From NCBI GenBank assembly GCA_041687095.1, contig JAWLCQ010000002.1, forward strand, positions 1 through 64,000: a stretch of 64,000 nt of DNA, read 5' to 3'. Below are positions 24,468 through 33,216 of this stretch, one piece after another; position 1 is the first letter of the stretch; every line of letters begins with the position of its first letter. The notes under the pieces are model-generated. The model did not search any database. It saw only the letters and a program-made list of their open reading frames with translations, and was not told where the DNA came from. Origin of the DNA: JAWLCQ01 sp041687095 (GTDB lineage Bacteria > Planctomycetota > Phycisphaerae > SM23-33). The translations under genes and the position numbers were made by a program.

Positions 24468-24486
24468 TACGCATCCCCTTTGATTC

Positions 24487-24840
24487 CTGCGCGGGTGCCG
24501 TGGTTTGCGAAGCGAAGCGGAGCAACCACGTCAAACCAACGGTGCGCACGAATTGCTTGGGATGCGTATAGGGACGGGCAGTGACCGTCCACGCCTTCGC
24601 AGACAGCGGCGAAGGCGTGGACGGTTGTGGGGGGGGCAGGGCCGCCTGCGTTGCGGGTCAGGAAACCCCCAACGCAGGCGCTTGAGCGGTTCGCTCGCAG
24701 GCGGGAGGCAAGCCCTGACAGGACACAGGGCGGGAGATCGCCTATGCGGTCGGCAGTGGCTTGCCATTTGGCGGGCGTTGGCTGCGCGCGGGATACCATC
24801 CCGCGCGCAAGCGTCGTAGCGCAGCGGAGACGCTTGCGCG
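24487..24840. repeat. Cluster of palindromic elements downstream of hcp
   Basis: The 400-nt gap has at least five hairpins: a CGTGGTTTGC...GCAACCACG element (about 24500-24532, second copy at 49070); a perfect 16-bp stem CCGTCCACGCCTTCGC (24585-24600 with 24609-24624); GCCTGCGTT...AACGCAGGC (about 24649-24682); TGCGCGCGGGAT-ACC-ATCCCGCGCGCA (about 24783-24809); and AAGCGTC...GACGCTT (about 24809-24835). No gene is seen. The first may end hcp transcription; no T-run is present. Confidence 0.7.
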
Positions 24841-24867
24841 CCCTACACACTTGCACGCCCCGCGTCC

Positions 24868-26145
24868 CTACTCCAACCGCCGCAGCAGGTCCGGGTGCAG
24901 GAGCACGCCCTGGGTGCGGAGTTGGGCCTGGAGGGCGGGGACGGGGAGGGCGTGGAGGTCGGTTGGGGCGCCTGCACCCGCGGTGCGGACCGCCAGGGCG
25001 GCGGCGGTGCCGGCGGCCTGCCCGGTGACGACGCAGGCGGGGATGGCGCGGGTGACGTCCCAGACGGAGGTGTCGGCGGAGATGCAGCGCCCGGCGGCCA
25101 GGAGGTTGCGGGTCCCGTCCGCCAGCAGCGACCCCAGCGGCAGGGGGTAGACGGGCCCGGGCGTTCGCCAGTCGCCGGTGAGCCCCACCGTGTCGTCCCG
25201 CCACTGGTGCATGTGTCCCTCGCCCAGCGTGAACCGCCCGATCAGCCGTCGCGTCATGCGGAAGCACGCGATGGTGGCCGGGTTGAAGAGCTGGACGTCC
25301 CGCTGGGGATCGCGGGCGCGGAGGGCGGCGAGCTTGGTGCGGATGGTCGCGCGGGTCTGGAGGAGGTGCTCGGTGACCTGCTGGGCGTCGTCCCCGCGGA
25401 AGAACGGGCCCTTCCCGCCCTCGCGCGTGGCGCGGGGGCAGTAGGGGTGCGTGTGCTGGTGCAGGCGGACCTGCCCGTCCTCCAGCGTGTAGAACCACCC
25501 GGTGAGCACGTTGGAGTCCAGCGACTCGGTGGGCTCTCCCGTGAGGAAGCACACGTCCGCGTCCCCGGTGGCGTCGATGACGGTGCGGGCGGCGATAGCG
25601 GACCGGCCGCTCTTGTTCTCGACGATCACGTGTGTGATCCGCTGCCCATCGCGGACCACGGAGCAGACGCGGGTGTCGTAGAGGAGCCTCACGCCCGCGT
25701 CGGTGACCAGGGCTTCGAGGGCGAAGAGGTACTCCGAGGGGTTGAACAGGGTGAGGAAGCGCGTTCGCTTCCGCTCCTCCGCATCGCCCTCGCTCTCCCA
25801 GCAGGGGGGGACGCGGCGGAAGGACGCGGCGGGGTCGTCGCGGACCAGGTCGCGCACGGACAGGCGGAGCAGTTCCTCCCCGAGCCCCCCGATGACCTGC
25901 CGCCCCCGTCCGTCGCACAGGGGCAGCCAGACGATGACGTTCCCCAGCGTCGCCAGCCCGCCCAGGGCGGACTGCTTTTCGAGCAGGCAGACGCTGGCGC
26001 CCATGCGGGCGGCGGCGAGGGCGGCGGCGACCCCCGCGATGCCCCCCCCTGCGATCAGGACGTCATAGTGCCCCGTGCAGGGCAGGGCGCGGGCGGGTTC
26101 GGGGACGGCGGGCAGGTCGTTGGGCGATGCGGGCTGCGTGCTCAT
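24868..26145 (-). CDS. FAD-dependent oxidoreductase (FAD_oxidored family)
   Basis: 425 residues. Dinucleotide fold YDVLIAGGGIAGVAAALAAARMGASVCLLEK (about 27-57), then GGLATLGNVIVWLPLCDGRGRQVIGGLGEELL, the opening shared by FAD_oxidored proteins that oxidise or reduce unknown small molecules; ARTVIDATGDADV at about 202-214, and a C-terminal FAD contact NLLAAGRCISADTSVWDVTRAIPACVVTGQAAGTAAALA. Relatives often sit in polysaccharide-degrading loci of planctomycetes and Lentisphaerae. It follows a sugar-epimerase gene after 46 nt on the same strand, so the pair may form an operon. The ATG at 26145 fits the family N-terminus better than the longer frame. Confidence 0.85.
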   Translation of the reverse strand: MSTQPASPNDLPAVPEPARALPCTGHYDVLIAGGGIAGVAAALAAARMGASVCLLEKQSALGGLATLGNVIVWLPLCDGRGRQVIGGLGEELLRLSVRDLVRDDPAASFRRVPPCWESEGDAEERKRTRFLTLFNPSEYLFALEALVTDAGVRLLYDTRVCSVVRDGQRITHVIVENKSGRSAIAARTVIDATGDADVCFLTGEPTESLDSNVLTGWFYTLEDGQVRLHQHTHPYCPRATREGGKGPFFRGDDAQQVTEHLLQTRATIRTKLAALRARDPQRDVQLFNPATIACFRMTRRLIGRFTLGEGHMHQWRDDTVGLTGDWRTPGPVYPLPLGSLLADGTRNLLAAGRCISADTSVWDVTRAIPACVVTGQAAGTAAALAVRTAGAGAPTDLHALPVPALQAQLRTQGVLLHPDLLRRLE

Positions 26146-26191
26146 GGCCGGCAGTATCCGCCGTCCCCCGGAATCCGTCAACTGTCTGCCG

Positions 26192-27094
26192 CTACGCCTC
26201 CGCCATCCGGAACCGCGGGGCATAGCCGAACGTCTCGACCGCCCGTTGGATCGACAGCAGGGGCCATCGCCCCGGGGGAGGCTCGTGCACGCTCCGGGCG
26301 AGGTCCGGGCGGAACCGCTCCAGCAGGCGCAGGGTGGGCTCGGGGCAGCGGGTGTCGGGCGCCCCGAGGGTGTAGACCCCCATCCGGGGCAGGCGGGGGT
26401 GTTCCATCGCCTGGCGCAGCCCCCTCGCCACGTCCCGCACGTGCACCCACTGGTACAGGTCGTTGGACCACTTCCGGGTCGGGGAGAGGTGCGAGCGCAT
26501 CTCCAGGTACTCCGTGTGGTCGTGGACGCTGGCGAAGCGGAACGCCGCCGTCGTCAGCCCGAACGCGCGGGTGAAGGCGGCGCAGGTGAGTTCATTGACG
26601 TACTTGCTGAGGCTGTAGGCGTCCTCGAAGCAGGGCTCGTACGTCTCATCGATGGGCACGCGGGTGTAGACGGGCGGGCGGCCGCTCACACGCCAGAAGA
26701 AGCACCCCATCGCGTTGATGCTCGACGCCACCAGTACCCGCTTCACGCCCGCCTTGCGGGCCTCGTCGAGCACGATGTACGTGCCCTGGCAGTTGGTGTG
26801 CATGGTCTGGGGCCCGTGCTCGGGCAGGCCGATGACGGCCGCGGCGAGGTGGATGACGGCATCCACGTCCCGCACGGCCCGGGCGACGAGGGCCGCGTCC
26901 AGAACACTCCCCTGAAAGGTCGGCCAGATCGGCCGAAGCGGTGCGGACCGGCGTTCGGTCTGCCCCGGGACGAAGACCGTGGCATCCTGGGGGGCACAGA
27001 CATCCATCAGGCGCAGCTCGTGCCCCGCCTGCTCCAGTTCTCCCATCAGCACCCGGCCCACCATGCCGAATGCCCCCGTCACAAGCACTTTCAT
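26192..27094 (-). CDS. NAD-dependent epimerase/dehydratase (SDR)
   Basis: 300 residues, extended SDR. MKVLVTGAFGMVGRVLMGELEQAGHEL has the GxxGxxG NAD loop (7-13); DVDAVIHLAAAV, VASSINAMG (catalytic Ser) and YSLSKYVNE (catalytic YxxxK) complete the active site. Related to uronate dehydrogenase-like and nucleoside-sugar epimerases; C-terminal residues do not let me choose. AAGGAGGAA stands before the ATG, and a perfect TATAAT box lies about 60 nt upstream. Probably co-transcribed with the FAD oxidoreductase. Confidence 0.85.
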   Translation of the reverse strand: MKVLVTGAFGMVGRVLMGELEQAGHELRLMDVCAPQDATVFVPGQTERRSAPLRPIWPTFQGSVLDAALVARAVRDVDAVIHLAAAVIGLPEHGPQTMHTNCQGTYIVLDEARKAGVKRVLVASSINAMGCFFWRVSGRPPVYTRVPIDETYEPCFEDAYSLSKYVNELTCAAFTRAFGLTTAAFRFASVHDHTEYLEMRSHLSPTRKWSNDLYQWVHVRDVARGLRQAMEHPRLPRMGVYTLGAPDTRCPEPTLRLLERFRPDLARSVHEPPPGRWPLLSIQRAVETFGYAPRFRMAEA

Positions 27095-27473
27095 CCCCTG
27101 TTCCTCCTTGCTACGGCTGTCCCCAAACTTGGTCCAACGACAGACTCCTTTTCTCATTATACCCACGCGTGTAGATGGGAGAAGTCATGGCCGGGCCGGA
27201 CCCATGCGCCCCAAGAGGCCCAGGGTTCCTTCGGGAGAGCGGGGAGCAAGTCGGCAGGGGATATCCCGGGTGGCCTTGGGCTACGGCCCTGAAAAGCCCT
27301 TGGGGTTACAGAATAGAGCCCCGGCCGTCGCTGCGGGTTCCGGATCGGGACGCTTCTGCCGGACGCTCCGGCCCCCCGGGAACGGGGGCCCGATCCGCCG
27401 CATTCCAGCGGCCAGGGCCGCCAGGGCTCCCTCCCCCGTCCCGCCTCCGCTGGGCACGCCGATCCCGTCCCGC
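27095..27473 (-). promoter_or_regulatory. Promoter region of the epimerase-FAD oxidoreductase pair
   Basis: A perfect TATAAT on the minus strand (27156-27161) sits 62 nt before the epimerase start; the -35 region (about 27179-27184) is poor, suggesting an activator or an extended -10. The rest of this 380-nt gap to the GH78-like stop shows no gene or clear hairpin. Confidence 0.45.
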
Positions 27474-29837
27474 CTACGGAATCCGGTTCGCGCCCGGACG
27501 GAGCGTGAGGGTCTCGCCCCGCCATACGAACGTCCCGCGCGTGCGCTTGGGCAGCTCAACCGTGCCGCTGCACGCGTCCCCGTCGAAGCGCAGCGAGGTG
27601 ACGATCCGCCCGCGGGGGTGGGGGATCGTGGCGTCGATGCTCGTGAGCGGACCGGGCGAGGGGGCGATGCGGACGGTCCGGAAGCCCGCCGAGCCCGGCC
27701 GGACGCCCGCGAGCGACGCGTGCATGTGCCACAGCGGGTGGGCGCCCCAGGCGTGGCAGTCGCTGCGGGAGGGCTCGGGCTTCTCGACGGTGGTCTTGAA
27801 CCCCTGGCCGATCAGGTCCTTCCAGAAGTCCAGCCGCTGGTGGAGCAGGTCCCCGCGCCCCAGTTTGGCGAGGGCCTCCAGCAGGTAGAACGAGAAGTAC
27901 ACCGTCGCCCGCGCGAGCCCCTCGTCGTGCAGCAGCCCGTGCAGTGCGCGGTCGCGGCGGGTCTCGTCGAGGATGTCGGTGAGGATGGCGAGGGACTGGG
28001 CGTGCTCGCTGAAGTGCGCGTGAGCGGGGTCGTCGGCGAGCAGGCCGCGGGGCTCGTCCCAGAACGTGCGGACCAAGGCCGCGGCGACGCGGGCGGCCAG
28101 GGCGCGGTTGCGCCGGGCCATCGCCTTCTCTCCGCAGGCGGTTTCCAGGTCGGCGGCGTGCTGCAGCGCCTGGACGAACAGCAGGTTGTTCAGCGCCGAC
28201 ACCCCGTGCTCGCCGTCGGGGGCGTTTCCGGCGAACCATCCGGGGCCCCAGTCCATGAACGACCACCCGGGGAGGTCCTCCAGCAGGTCCTGGTCGTTGA
28301 GCAGCGTGCGGAAGTGCTCGAGCATCGCCCGCACCCCGACGAGCCGCTCGCGGACGAAGGCTGGCTCGTCGCGCCACCACGCGTAGTCGCGGACCATCGA
28401 GACCCAGAGCATCGCGAAGGTAAGGCTGAGCTGGTAGGGCGTGGAGGGGTAGCGCTCGGCGACGAATCCGGTCCGCCAGCGCGACCAGTCGAACAGCTCG
28501 ATCCCCCGGCGCGTGAGGCGGTCGTCGGCGAACAGGACGTGGCCCGTCAGCATCTCCAGGCGGGTGTCGCCCACGTACATCATCTGCTCGTAGCAGGGGC
28601 AGTCCATGTAGGTTTCGTGGGAGCACATCTGCATGGCGCGGACCATGATGGGGGTGGCGGCGTCGAGGGCGGTATCGGAGGACCGCCAGGAGGCGTCGGG
28701 CTCGTAGGGGTAGCGGGTCTCGAGGATGGCGGGCGGGTCGAGTGTGAGCGGCTCATCGGCGGTGCGGACGGAGAGCAGCACGTACCGCCCGCTCCGCCAC
28801 CAGAGGCTGCGGAAGGTGCGGGGCTTCCCGTCGGTGACGAAGCGGTCCCCGAACCCGAAGAATACCTTCCCCACCACCTCGTCCCGCTGGCCCTTGTGGG
28901 TGGGCTGCTGGGCGTCGTCGAGGTGGTACAGCGCTTCGGCCCACTGGACCTCCGCGGACGCCCCCCGCCCGCCGGACAGCGTCAGCAGCGGGAACCCGCA
29001 GTAGTACTCGTCGAGGTCCCACACGACGTGGACCGTCGTGCGGGGCGCGACGGTGAGCGGGGTCCCGTCCAGCAGCGCCTGCCAGGCGGGCGCCTGCGGG
29101 TCGCGCATGTCGGCCTCGGTCACCGCAGCAAGCTCATCGCGGTGGGCGACGGCGCGGACGGTCCCGGTGCGGACGGGGCGGCGGATCATGTCGGGCAGCG
29201 GGCTGGGCCACAGGCCCCACAGGGGTGCAACGATCCCGGTGACGGACTTGCCGACCGGCCCGCGGACGACGACGGGTTCGACGGGCTCGTCGACAGGCTC
29301 GAAGAACCCGCTGGCGTCGAGGGTGAAGGAGGGCCCGATGACGTGGTAGGCCCGCATTGGGACGGTCTGGAACCCCAGCCCGCCGAGCTTCTGGACCCGC
29401 CAGGGGCCCACGCCCGTGTCGAGCTGCTCGTCGAGCCCCTCGGACTTGAGGATGAAGGCGGGGCGGAGGGAGACCTGCGCGTGGGGGGCGAAGTGGGCGA
29501 GGCGCTGGACGGTGGCCTCGATGCGGTGCTCGCCGGCCTCCAGTTCGACGTCGTAGGACGCGAAGGACCAGTGGTTGGCGTCGCAGCGGTCGGGGCCCAT
29601 CGACACCCACTGCCCATCGATGCACAGCTCGTAGCGCTCGTCGGCGGAGACGTGCAGGCGAACGGTCCTCGCCTCGTCGAGCGTGAAGGTGTTGCTGAAG
29701 CGGACGACCGCCACGTCGTCGCTGCCGAGCCCCGGATGCCAGATCCAGCTCGCGGACTCGATGGCGTACTGCGGGCGAATGTTCCGATCGGCCCAGCGAC
29801 CGCTGGGCGGGAGGTGGATGCGGGTGCAGGAGATCAT
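27474..29837 (-). CDS. GH78-like alpha-L-rhamnosidase
   Basis: 787 residues without a clear signal peptide. Layout fits bacterial rhamnosidases: N-terminal beta-sandwich (about 30-130, RFSNTFTLDEARTVRLHVSADERYELCIDG), a second sandwich (about 230-360), then an (alpha/alpha)6 barrel (about 390-700) opening with METYMDCPCYEQMMYVGDTRLEML, which corresponds to the GH78 motif DCPxREerlGWtGD that holds the general acid. The C-terminal beta domain ends TLTLRPGANRIP. Glu in CYEQ fits the catalytic position, but R is replaced by Y, so substrate could differ from rhamnosides. Start is supported by GCGGAGG 11 nt upstream; divergent from the ATPase gene. Confidence 0.75.
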   Translation of the reverse strand: MISCTRIHLPPSGRWADRNIRPQYAIESASWIWHPGLGSDDVAVVRFSNTFTLDEARTVRLHVSADERYELCIDGQWVSMGPDRCDANHWSFASYDVELEAGEHRIEATVQRLAHFAPHAQVSLRPAFILKSEGLDEQLDTGVGPWRVQKLGGLGFQTVPMRAYHVIGPSFTLDASGFFEPVDEPVEPVVVRGPVGKSVTGIVAPLWGLWPSPLPDMIRRPVRTGTVRAVAHRDELAAVTEADMRDPQAPAWQALLDGTPLTVAPRTTVHVVWDLDEYYCGFPLLTLSGGRGASAEVQWAEALYHLDDAQQPTHKGQRDEVVGKVFFGFGDRFVTDGKPRTFRSLWWRSGRYVLLSVRTADEPLTLDPPAILETRYPYEPDASWRSSDTALDAATPIMVRAMQMCSHETYMDCPCYEQMMYVGDTRLEMLTGHVLFADDRLTRRGIELFDWSRWRTGFVAERYPSTPYQLSLTFAMLWVSMVRDYAWWRDEPAFVRERLVGVRAMLEHFRTLLNDQDLLEDLPGWSFMDWGPGWFAGNAPDGEHGVSALNNLLFVQALQHAADLETACGEKAMARRNRALAARVAAALVRTFWDEPRGLLADDPAHAHFSEHAQSLAILTDILDETRRDRALHGLLHDEGLARATVYFSFYLLEALAKLGRGDLLHQRLDFWKDLIGQGFKTTVEKPEPSRSDCHAWGAHPLWHMHASLAGVRPGSAGFRTVRIAPSPGPLTSIDATIPHPRGRIVTSLRFDGDACSGTVELPKRTRGTFVWRGETLTLRPGANRIP

Positions 29838-29974
29838 GATGTATGTGTCCTCCGCATCGGCCCCGCCGCCAAGCGGCCGATCCGATGCGGAGGAAAGCTT
29901 ACCGGCACCGAATGGGAGAGGGGAAGAGAAATTTAATATTGAATATTTGGAGGTAGCCTCCGAAAATAGAAGGT

Positions 29975-31150
29975 ATGATCCGTCGCAAGATACAGTCGGA
30001 CGTAGAGCGGTCCTTGGGTTCGTTCCCGGCGGTTGGGCTGGTTGGGCCCCGGCAGGTGGGGAAGACCACGCTGGCGCGGATGGTCGAGGCGGGTTGGAAG
30101 GGGCTGGTGCTGCACCTGGACCTGGAGAGCCCGACCGACCTGGCCAAGCTGGCGAACCCCGAGCTGTTCCTGGAGCGGTATCACGAGGCACTCGTGGTCA
30201 TCGACGAAGCGCAGCAGAAGCCGGACCTGTTTCCAGTCCTGCGGGTGCTGATCGACCGCGACCGCCGCCCGGGGCGGTTCCTGATCCTGGGATCAGCGTC
30301 ACCGCACCTCAAGCGGCAGGCGTCAGAGACCCTCGCGGGGCGGATCGTTTACCACGAGCTGTCGCCGCTGTCCCTGGGGGAGCTTGGCGATCCGGGCGGG
30401 AACGCGGACACTGCGAATCGGCTGTGGGTCCGCGGAGGGTACCCAGAGAGCTACCTGGCGGGCGACGACGCCCTGTCGCGTCAGTGGCGGGATAACTTCG
30501 TGCAGACTCATCTGGAGCGCGACATGCCGGTGTTCGGGATCCGCGTACCGGCGACGACGCTGCGGCGGTTCTGGATGATGCTCGCGCACTGTCACGGGCA
30601 GACGTGGAATGCCTCCCGCATCGCCGAGAGCATGGGCGTGGACTCCAAGACCACGAGGCACTACCTGGATATCCTGTCGGACACGTTCATGCTTCGCCAG
30701 CTTCCGCCCTGGCGGACGAACGTGGGAAAGCAGCTTGTCAAGTCGCCGAAGGTGTACCTCCGCGACAGTGGGCTGCTGCACGCCCTGCTGGGAATCGGCG
30801 ACTGGGCGACGCTCCAGGGGCACCCGATCCTCGGAGAGTCTTGGGAGGGGTTCTGCATCGAGCAGATCCTCGCAGCCATTCCTCCGCAGTGGGATGTGAG
30901 CTTCTATCGCACCCAGTCCGGTGCTGAGATGGATCTGGTGATCCACCCTTTAGCGATGAAGCCCCCCATCGCGGTGGAGATCAAGGCGGCTGCCACCCCC
31001 AAGCTCACGCGGGGCAACTGGAATGCGCGGGAGATCCTGGCGGCGCGGATGACGTACGTTGTCTACCCCGGAGAGCACCGCTACCCGATCGCCGAAGGCG
31101 TGGAGGCGCTGCCCGTGACGCAGGTCCAGGTAATCGCGGAGACAGTGTAG
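29975..31150 (+). CDS. AAA_14/DUF4143 ATPase
   Basis: 391 residues. N-terminal P-loop GLVGPRQVGKTTLARM (about 20-35), Walker B ALVVIDEAQQ and sensor LILGSAS, followed by the DUF4143 domain with SKTTRHYLDILSDTFMLRQL, KVYLRDSGLLHALLGI, GESWEGFCIEQIL and the nuclease-like TQSGAEMDLVI...AVEIKAA motif. Found scattered in many genomes, often mobile; function unknown, with proposals ranging from defence to DNA processing. The upstream 40 nt are AT-rich with a GGAGG-TAG-CCTCC hairpin (29949-29961), unlike the surrounding DNA. Ribosome site is weak (GAAGG directly before ATG). Ends 5 nt from hemL, which converges. Confidence 0.85.
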   Translation: MIRRKIQSDVERSLGSFPAVGLVGPRQVGKTTLARMVEAGWKGLVLHLDLESPTDLAKLANPELFLERYHEALVVIDEAQQKPDLFPVLRVLIDRDRRPGRFLILGSASPHLKRQASETLAGRIVYHELSPLSLGELGDPGGNADTANRLWVRGGYPESYLAGDDALSRQWRDNFVQTHLERDMPVFGIRVPATTLRRFWMMLAHCHGQTWNASRIAESMGVDSKTTRHYLDILSDTFMLRQLPPWRTNVGKQLVKSPKVYLRDSGLLHALLGIGDWATLQGHPILGESWEGFCIEQILAAIPPQWDVSFYRTQSGAEMDLVIHPLAMKPPIAVEIKAAATPKLTRGNWNAREILAARMTYVVYPGEHRYPIAEGVEALPVTQVQVIAETV

Positions 31151-31155
31151 GCCCT

Positions 31156-32466
31156 TTACGGCTGCAGGAGAGGGGCGGCGGCGGCGAAGGCGGCGTGGGC
31201 GGCGGCGGCGGTGCGGGCGATGTCCTGCTCGGAGTGGGCGGCGGAGACGAACATGGCCTCGTACTGGGAGGGGGCGAGGAACACGCCCTGTTCGAGCAGG
31301 GCGCGGAAGTAGACCGCGAAGGCGTCGGTGTTGCTGCGCTTGGCGGCGGCGTAGTCGGTGACCGGTCCGGGCGTGAAGAAGCAGCACAGCATCGAGCCCA
31401 CGCGGTTGAAGCAGACGCGGTCGGACACGCCCGCCCGCTCGGCCGCGTCGCGCAGGCCCGCCTCCAGCGCCGCCGCTCGCTCCTCCAGGTGCGCGTAGAA
31501 GCCGTCGGCGAGCAGTTCGCGGAGCGTCGCCAGGCCCGCGGCGGTCGCGGCGGGGTTGCCCGAGAGCGTCCCCGCCTGGTACACCGGGCCCTCGGGCGCC
31601 AGGTGGTCCATGAGGGCGGAAGGCCCCCCGAACGCCCCGATGGGCATGCCCCCCCCGATGATCTTGCCCAGCGTGGTAAGGTCCGCCCGCACGCCGTAGC
31701 GTTCCTGCGCCCCCCCGTAGGCCACGCGGAAGCCCGTCATCACCTCGTCGAGGATCAGCAGGGCCCCGTGGCGGTCGCACAGGTCCCGCAGGTGCGCCAG
31801 GTAGCCCTCGGCGGGGGGGATCACGCCCATGTTGCCAGCGACGGGTTCGACGAGGACGGCGGCGACGTCGGTCCCGGAGGCGGCGAAGGCGCGGTCGGCG
31901 GCGGCGGGGTCGTTGTAGGGCACCAGGAGCGTGTCCCCGATGGCCCCCTTGGGCACCCCGGCCGAACTGGGCATGCTGAGGGTGGTGGCCCCGGACCCGG
32001 CGGCGACGAGGAGGGCGTCGCAGTGCCCGTGGTAGCAGCCGGAGCATTTGATAATGCTGGACCGCCCGGTGGCGCCGCGGGCGAGGCGGACGGCGGACAT
32101 GACTGCCTCCGTGCCGCTGTTGACGAGGCGGATCTTGCCGACGGAGGGCATGGCGGCGACGACGGCCTCGGCGAGAAGGGTTTCGCTCTCGGTCGGGGCC
32201 CCATAGCACGTGCCGCGCAGAATGGCCTTTTGGATGGCGGTGGTGACGGCTTCGTGGGCATGGCCGAGGATGGCGGGCCCATAGCCCCCGACGTAGTCGA
32301 TGTAGGTGTTGCCGTCGATGTCGGTGACAGTGCTGCCCTTGGCGGAGGCGATGAAGACGGGGCTGCCGCCGACGGCGGCGAAGGCGCGGACGGGGGAGTT
32401 GACGCCCCCGACGAGGACCCGTTTCGCCCGTTCCCACGCCGCCTGCGATTTCGCCGCTGGTTCCAT
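31156..32466 (-). CDS. hemL: Glutamate-1-semialdehyde 2,1-aminomutase
   Basis: 436 residues, PLP enzyme of the C5 route that turns glutamate-1-semialdehyde into 5-aminolevulinate. Recognised by GGVNSPVRAFAAVGGSPVF at the start, GPAILGHAHEAVTTAI, VNSGTEAVMSAVRLARGATGR, ILDEVMTGFRVAYGGAQ and the PLP-lysine segment TTLGKIIGGGMPIGAFGG. Normal length. It lies 6 nt after the precorrin-2 dehydrogenase gene on the same strand, and back to back with hemB. No inserted repeats are seen in it. Confidence 0.97.
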   Translation of the reverse strand: MEPAAKSQAAWERAKRVLVGGVNSPVRAFAAVGGSPVFIASAKGSTVTDIDGNTYIDYVGGYGPAILGHAHEAVTTAIQKAILRGTCYGAPTESETLLAEAVVAAMPSVGKIRLVNSGTEAVMSAVRLARGATGRSSIIKCSGCYHGHCDALLVAAGSGATTLSMPSSAGVPKGAIGDTLLVPYNDPAAADRAFAASGTDVAAVLVEPVAGNMGVIPPAEGYLAHLRDLCDRHGALLILDEVMTGFRVAYGGAQERYGVRADLTTLGKIIGGGMPIGAFGGPSALMDHLAPEGPVYQAGTLSGNPAATAAGLATLRELLADGFYAHLEERAAALEAGLRDAAERAGVSDRVCFNRVGSMLCCFFTPGPVTDYAAAKRSNTDAFAVYFRALLEQGVFLAPSQYEAMFVSAAHSEQDIARTAAAAHAAFAAAAPLLQP

Positions 32467-32472
32467 GCTGGA

Positions 32473-33093
32473 CTACTGCTCCTGTAGCAGGGCCTCGAGC
32501 AGTGCGCCGAGGCCCGCGTCTCCTTTTTCGTCGAACGCCCGCGCGCCCTCCGCACCGGCGAGGCGGCGGAGGAGGGCGGAGCGGCGGTGCGGGTCGCGCA
32601 CGCGCCCCTGAATGGTATCGCGCAGGGATCCCAAGGCCCCCGCGAAATCCCCGACGTTTGCGGGCAGGGCATCGGCCAGGCGGTCCCGGATCGCCGCCGC
32701 CAGCGGGGGGGCGGTTCCGCCCGTCCCCACCGCGACGACCACCTCGCCCCTCCGCTCGACCGCCGGGGCGTAGAAGTCGCAGTCCTCGGGCTGATCGACG
32801 GCGTTGACGAGCGCCCCGGCGGTTCGCGCATCGGCGGCGATGCGGGCGTTGGTGGCCCGCTCGCCCGTGCAGGCGAAGACGAGGGCGGCCCCTGCGACGT
32901 CGTGGGGCTCGTACGGTCGGTGATGCACCTCCACCCCCGCGAGTTCCGCGTCAGGGGGGAGGCGATCGGCGACGAGCGTCACCTTCGCCCCCGCGTCCAG
33001 CAGGGAGCGGACCTTGCGCATCCCCACCCTCCCCGCCCCCACGACGAGGACGCGGCGGTGCTGGAGCTTCAACATGATCGGGTAGACCTGCAT
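32473..33093 (-). CDS. Precorrin-2 dehydrogenase / sirohydrochlorin ferrochelatase-type protein (Met8/SirC-like)
   Basis: 206 residues, the N-terminal CysG module as a single protein. NAD site RRVLVVGAGRVGMRKVRSLLDAGAKVTLV at 13-41, and NAVDQPEDCDFYAPAVERRGEVVVAVGTGGTAPPLAAAIRDRL at 97-139, containing the conserved aspartate (Asp100) required in Met8p. Oxidises precorrin-2 to sirohydrochlorin; whether it also inserts iron, like Met8p, cannot be read from sequence, but no CbiK/SirB gene is nearby. Start ATG at 33093 begins MQVYPIMLKLQHRRVLVVG, as in relatives. Transcribed with hemL, divergent from hemB. Confidence 0.9.
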   Translation of the reverse strand: MQVYPIMLKLQHRRVLVVGAGRVGMRKVRSLLDAGAKVTLVADRLPPDAELAGVEVHHRPYEPHDVAGAALVFACTGERATNARIAADARTAGALVNAVDQPEDCDFYAPAVERRGEVVVAVGTGGTAPPLAAAIRDRLADALPANVGDFAGALGSLRDTIQGRVRDPHRRSALLRRLAGAEGARAFDEKGDAGLGALLEALLQEQ

Positions 33094-33216
33094 GGGCTCG
33101 ATCTCCGAGCGGACAGTAGAACGCAAGGCGAAGCATTTTCCCAATTCGAAAATCGAAGCCCCTGCCCTCGCCCCCGCTCTGGTCGCTCGCGGCTGGGAAT
33201 GATACGATGGTGCTCG

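Noticed and set aside
26979..29936. 985-codon plus-strand open frame opposite the epimerase and GH78-like genes
   Set aside because: Low-complexity Gly/Val/Arg-rich translation without domain features. High GC removes stops in antisense frames; the minus-strand genes have clear motifs.
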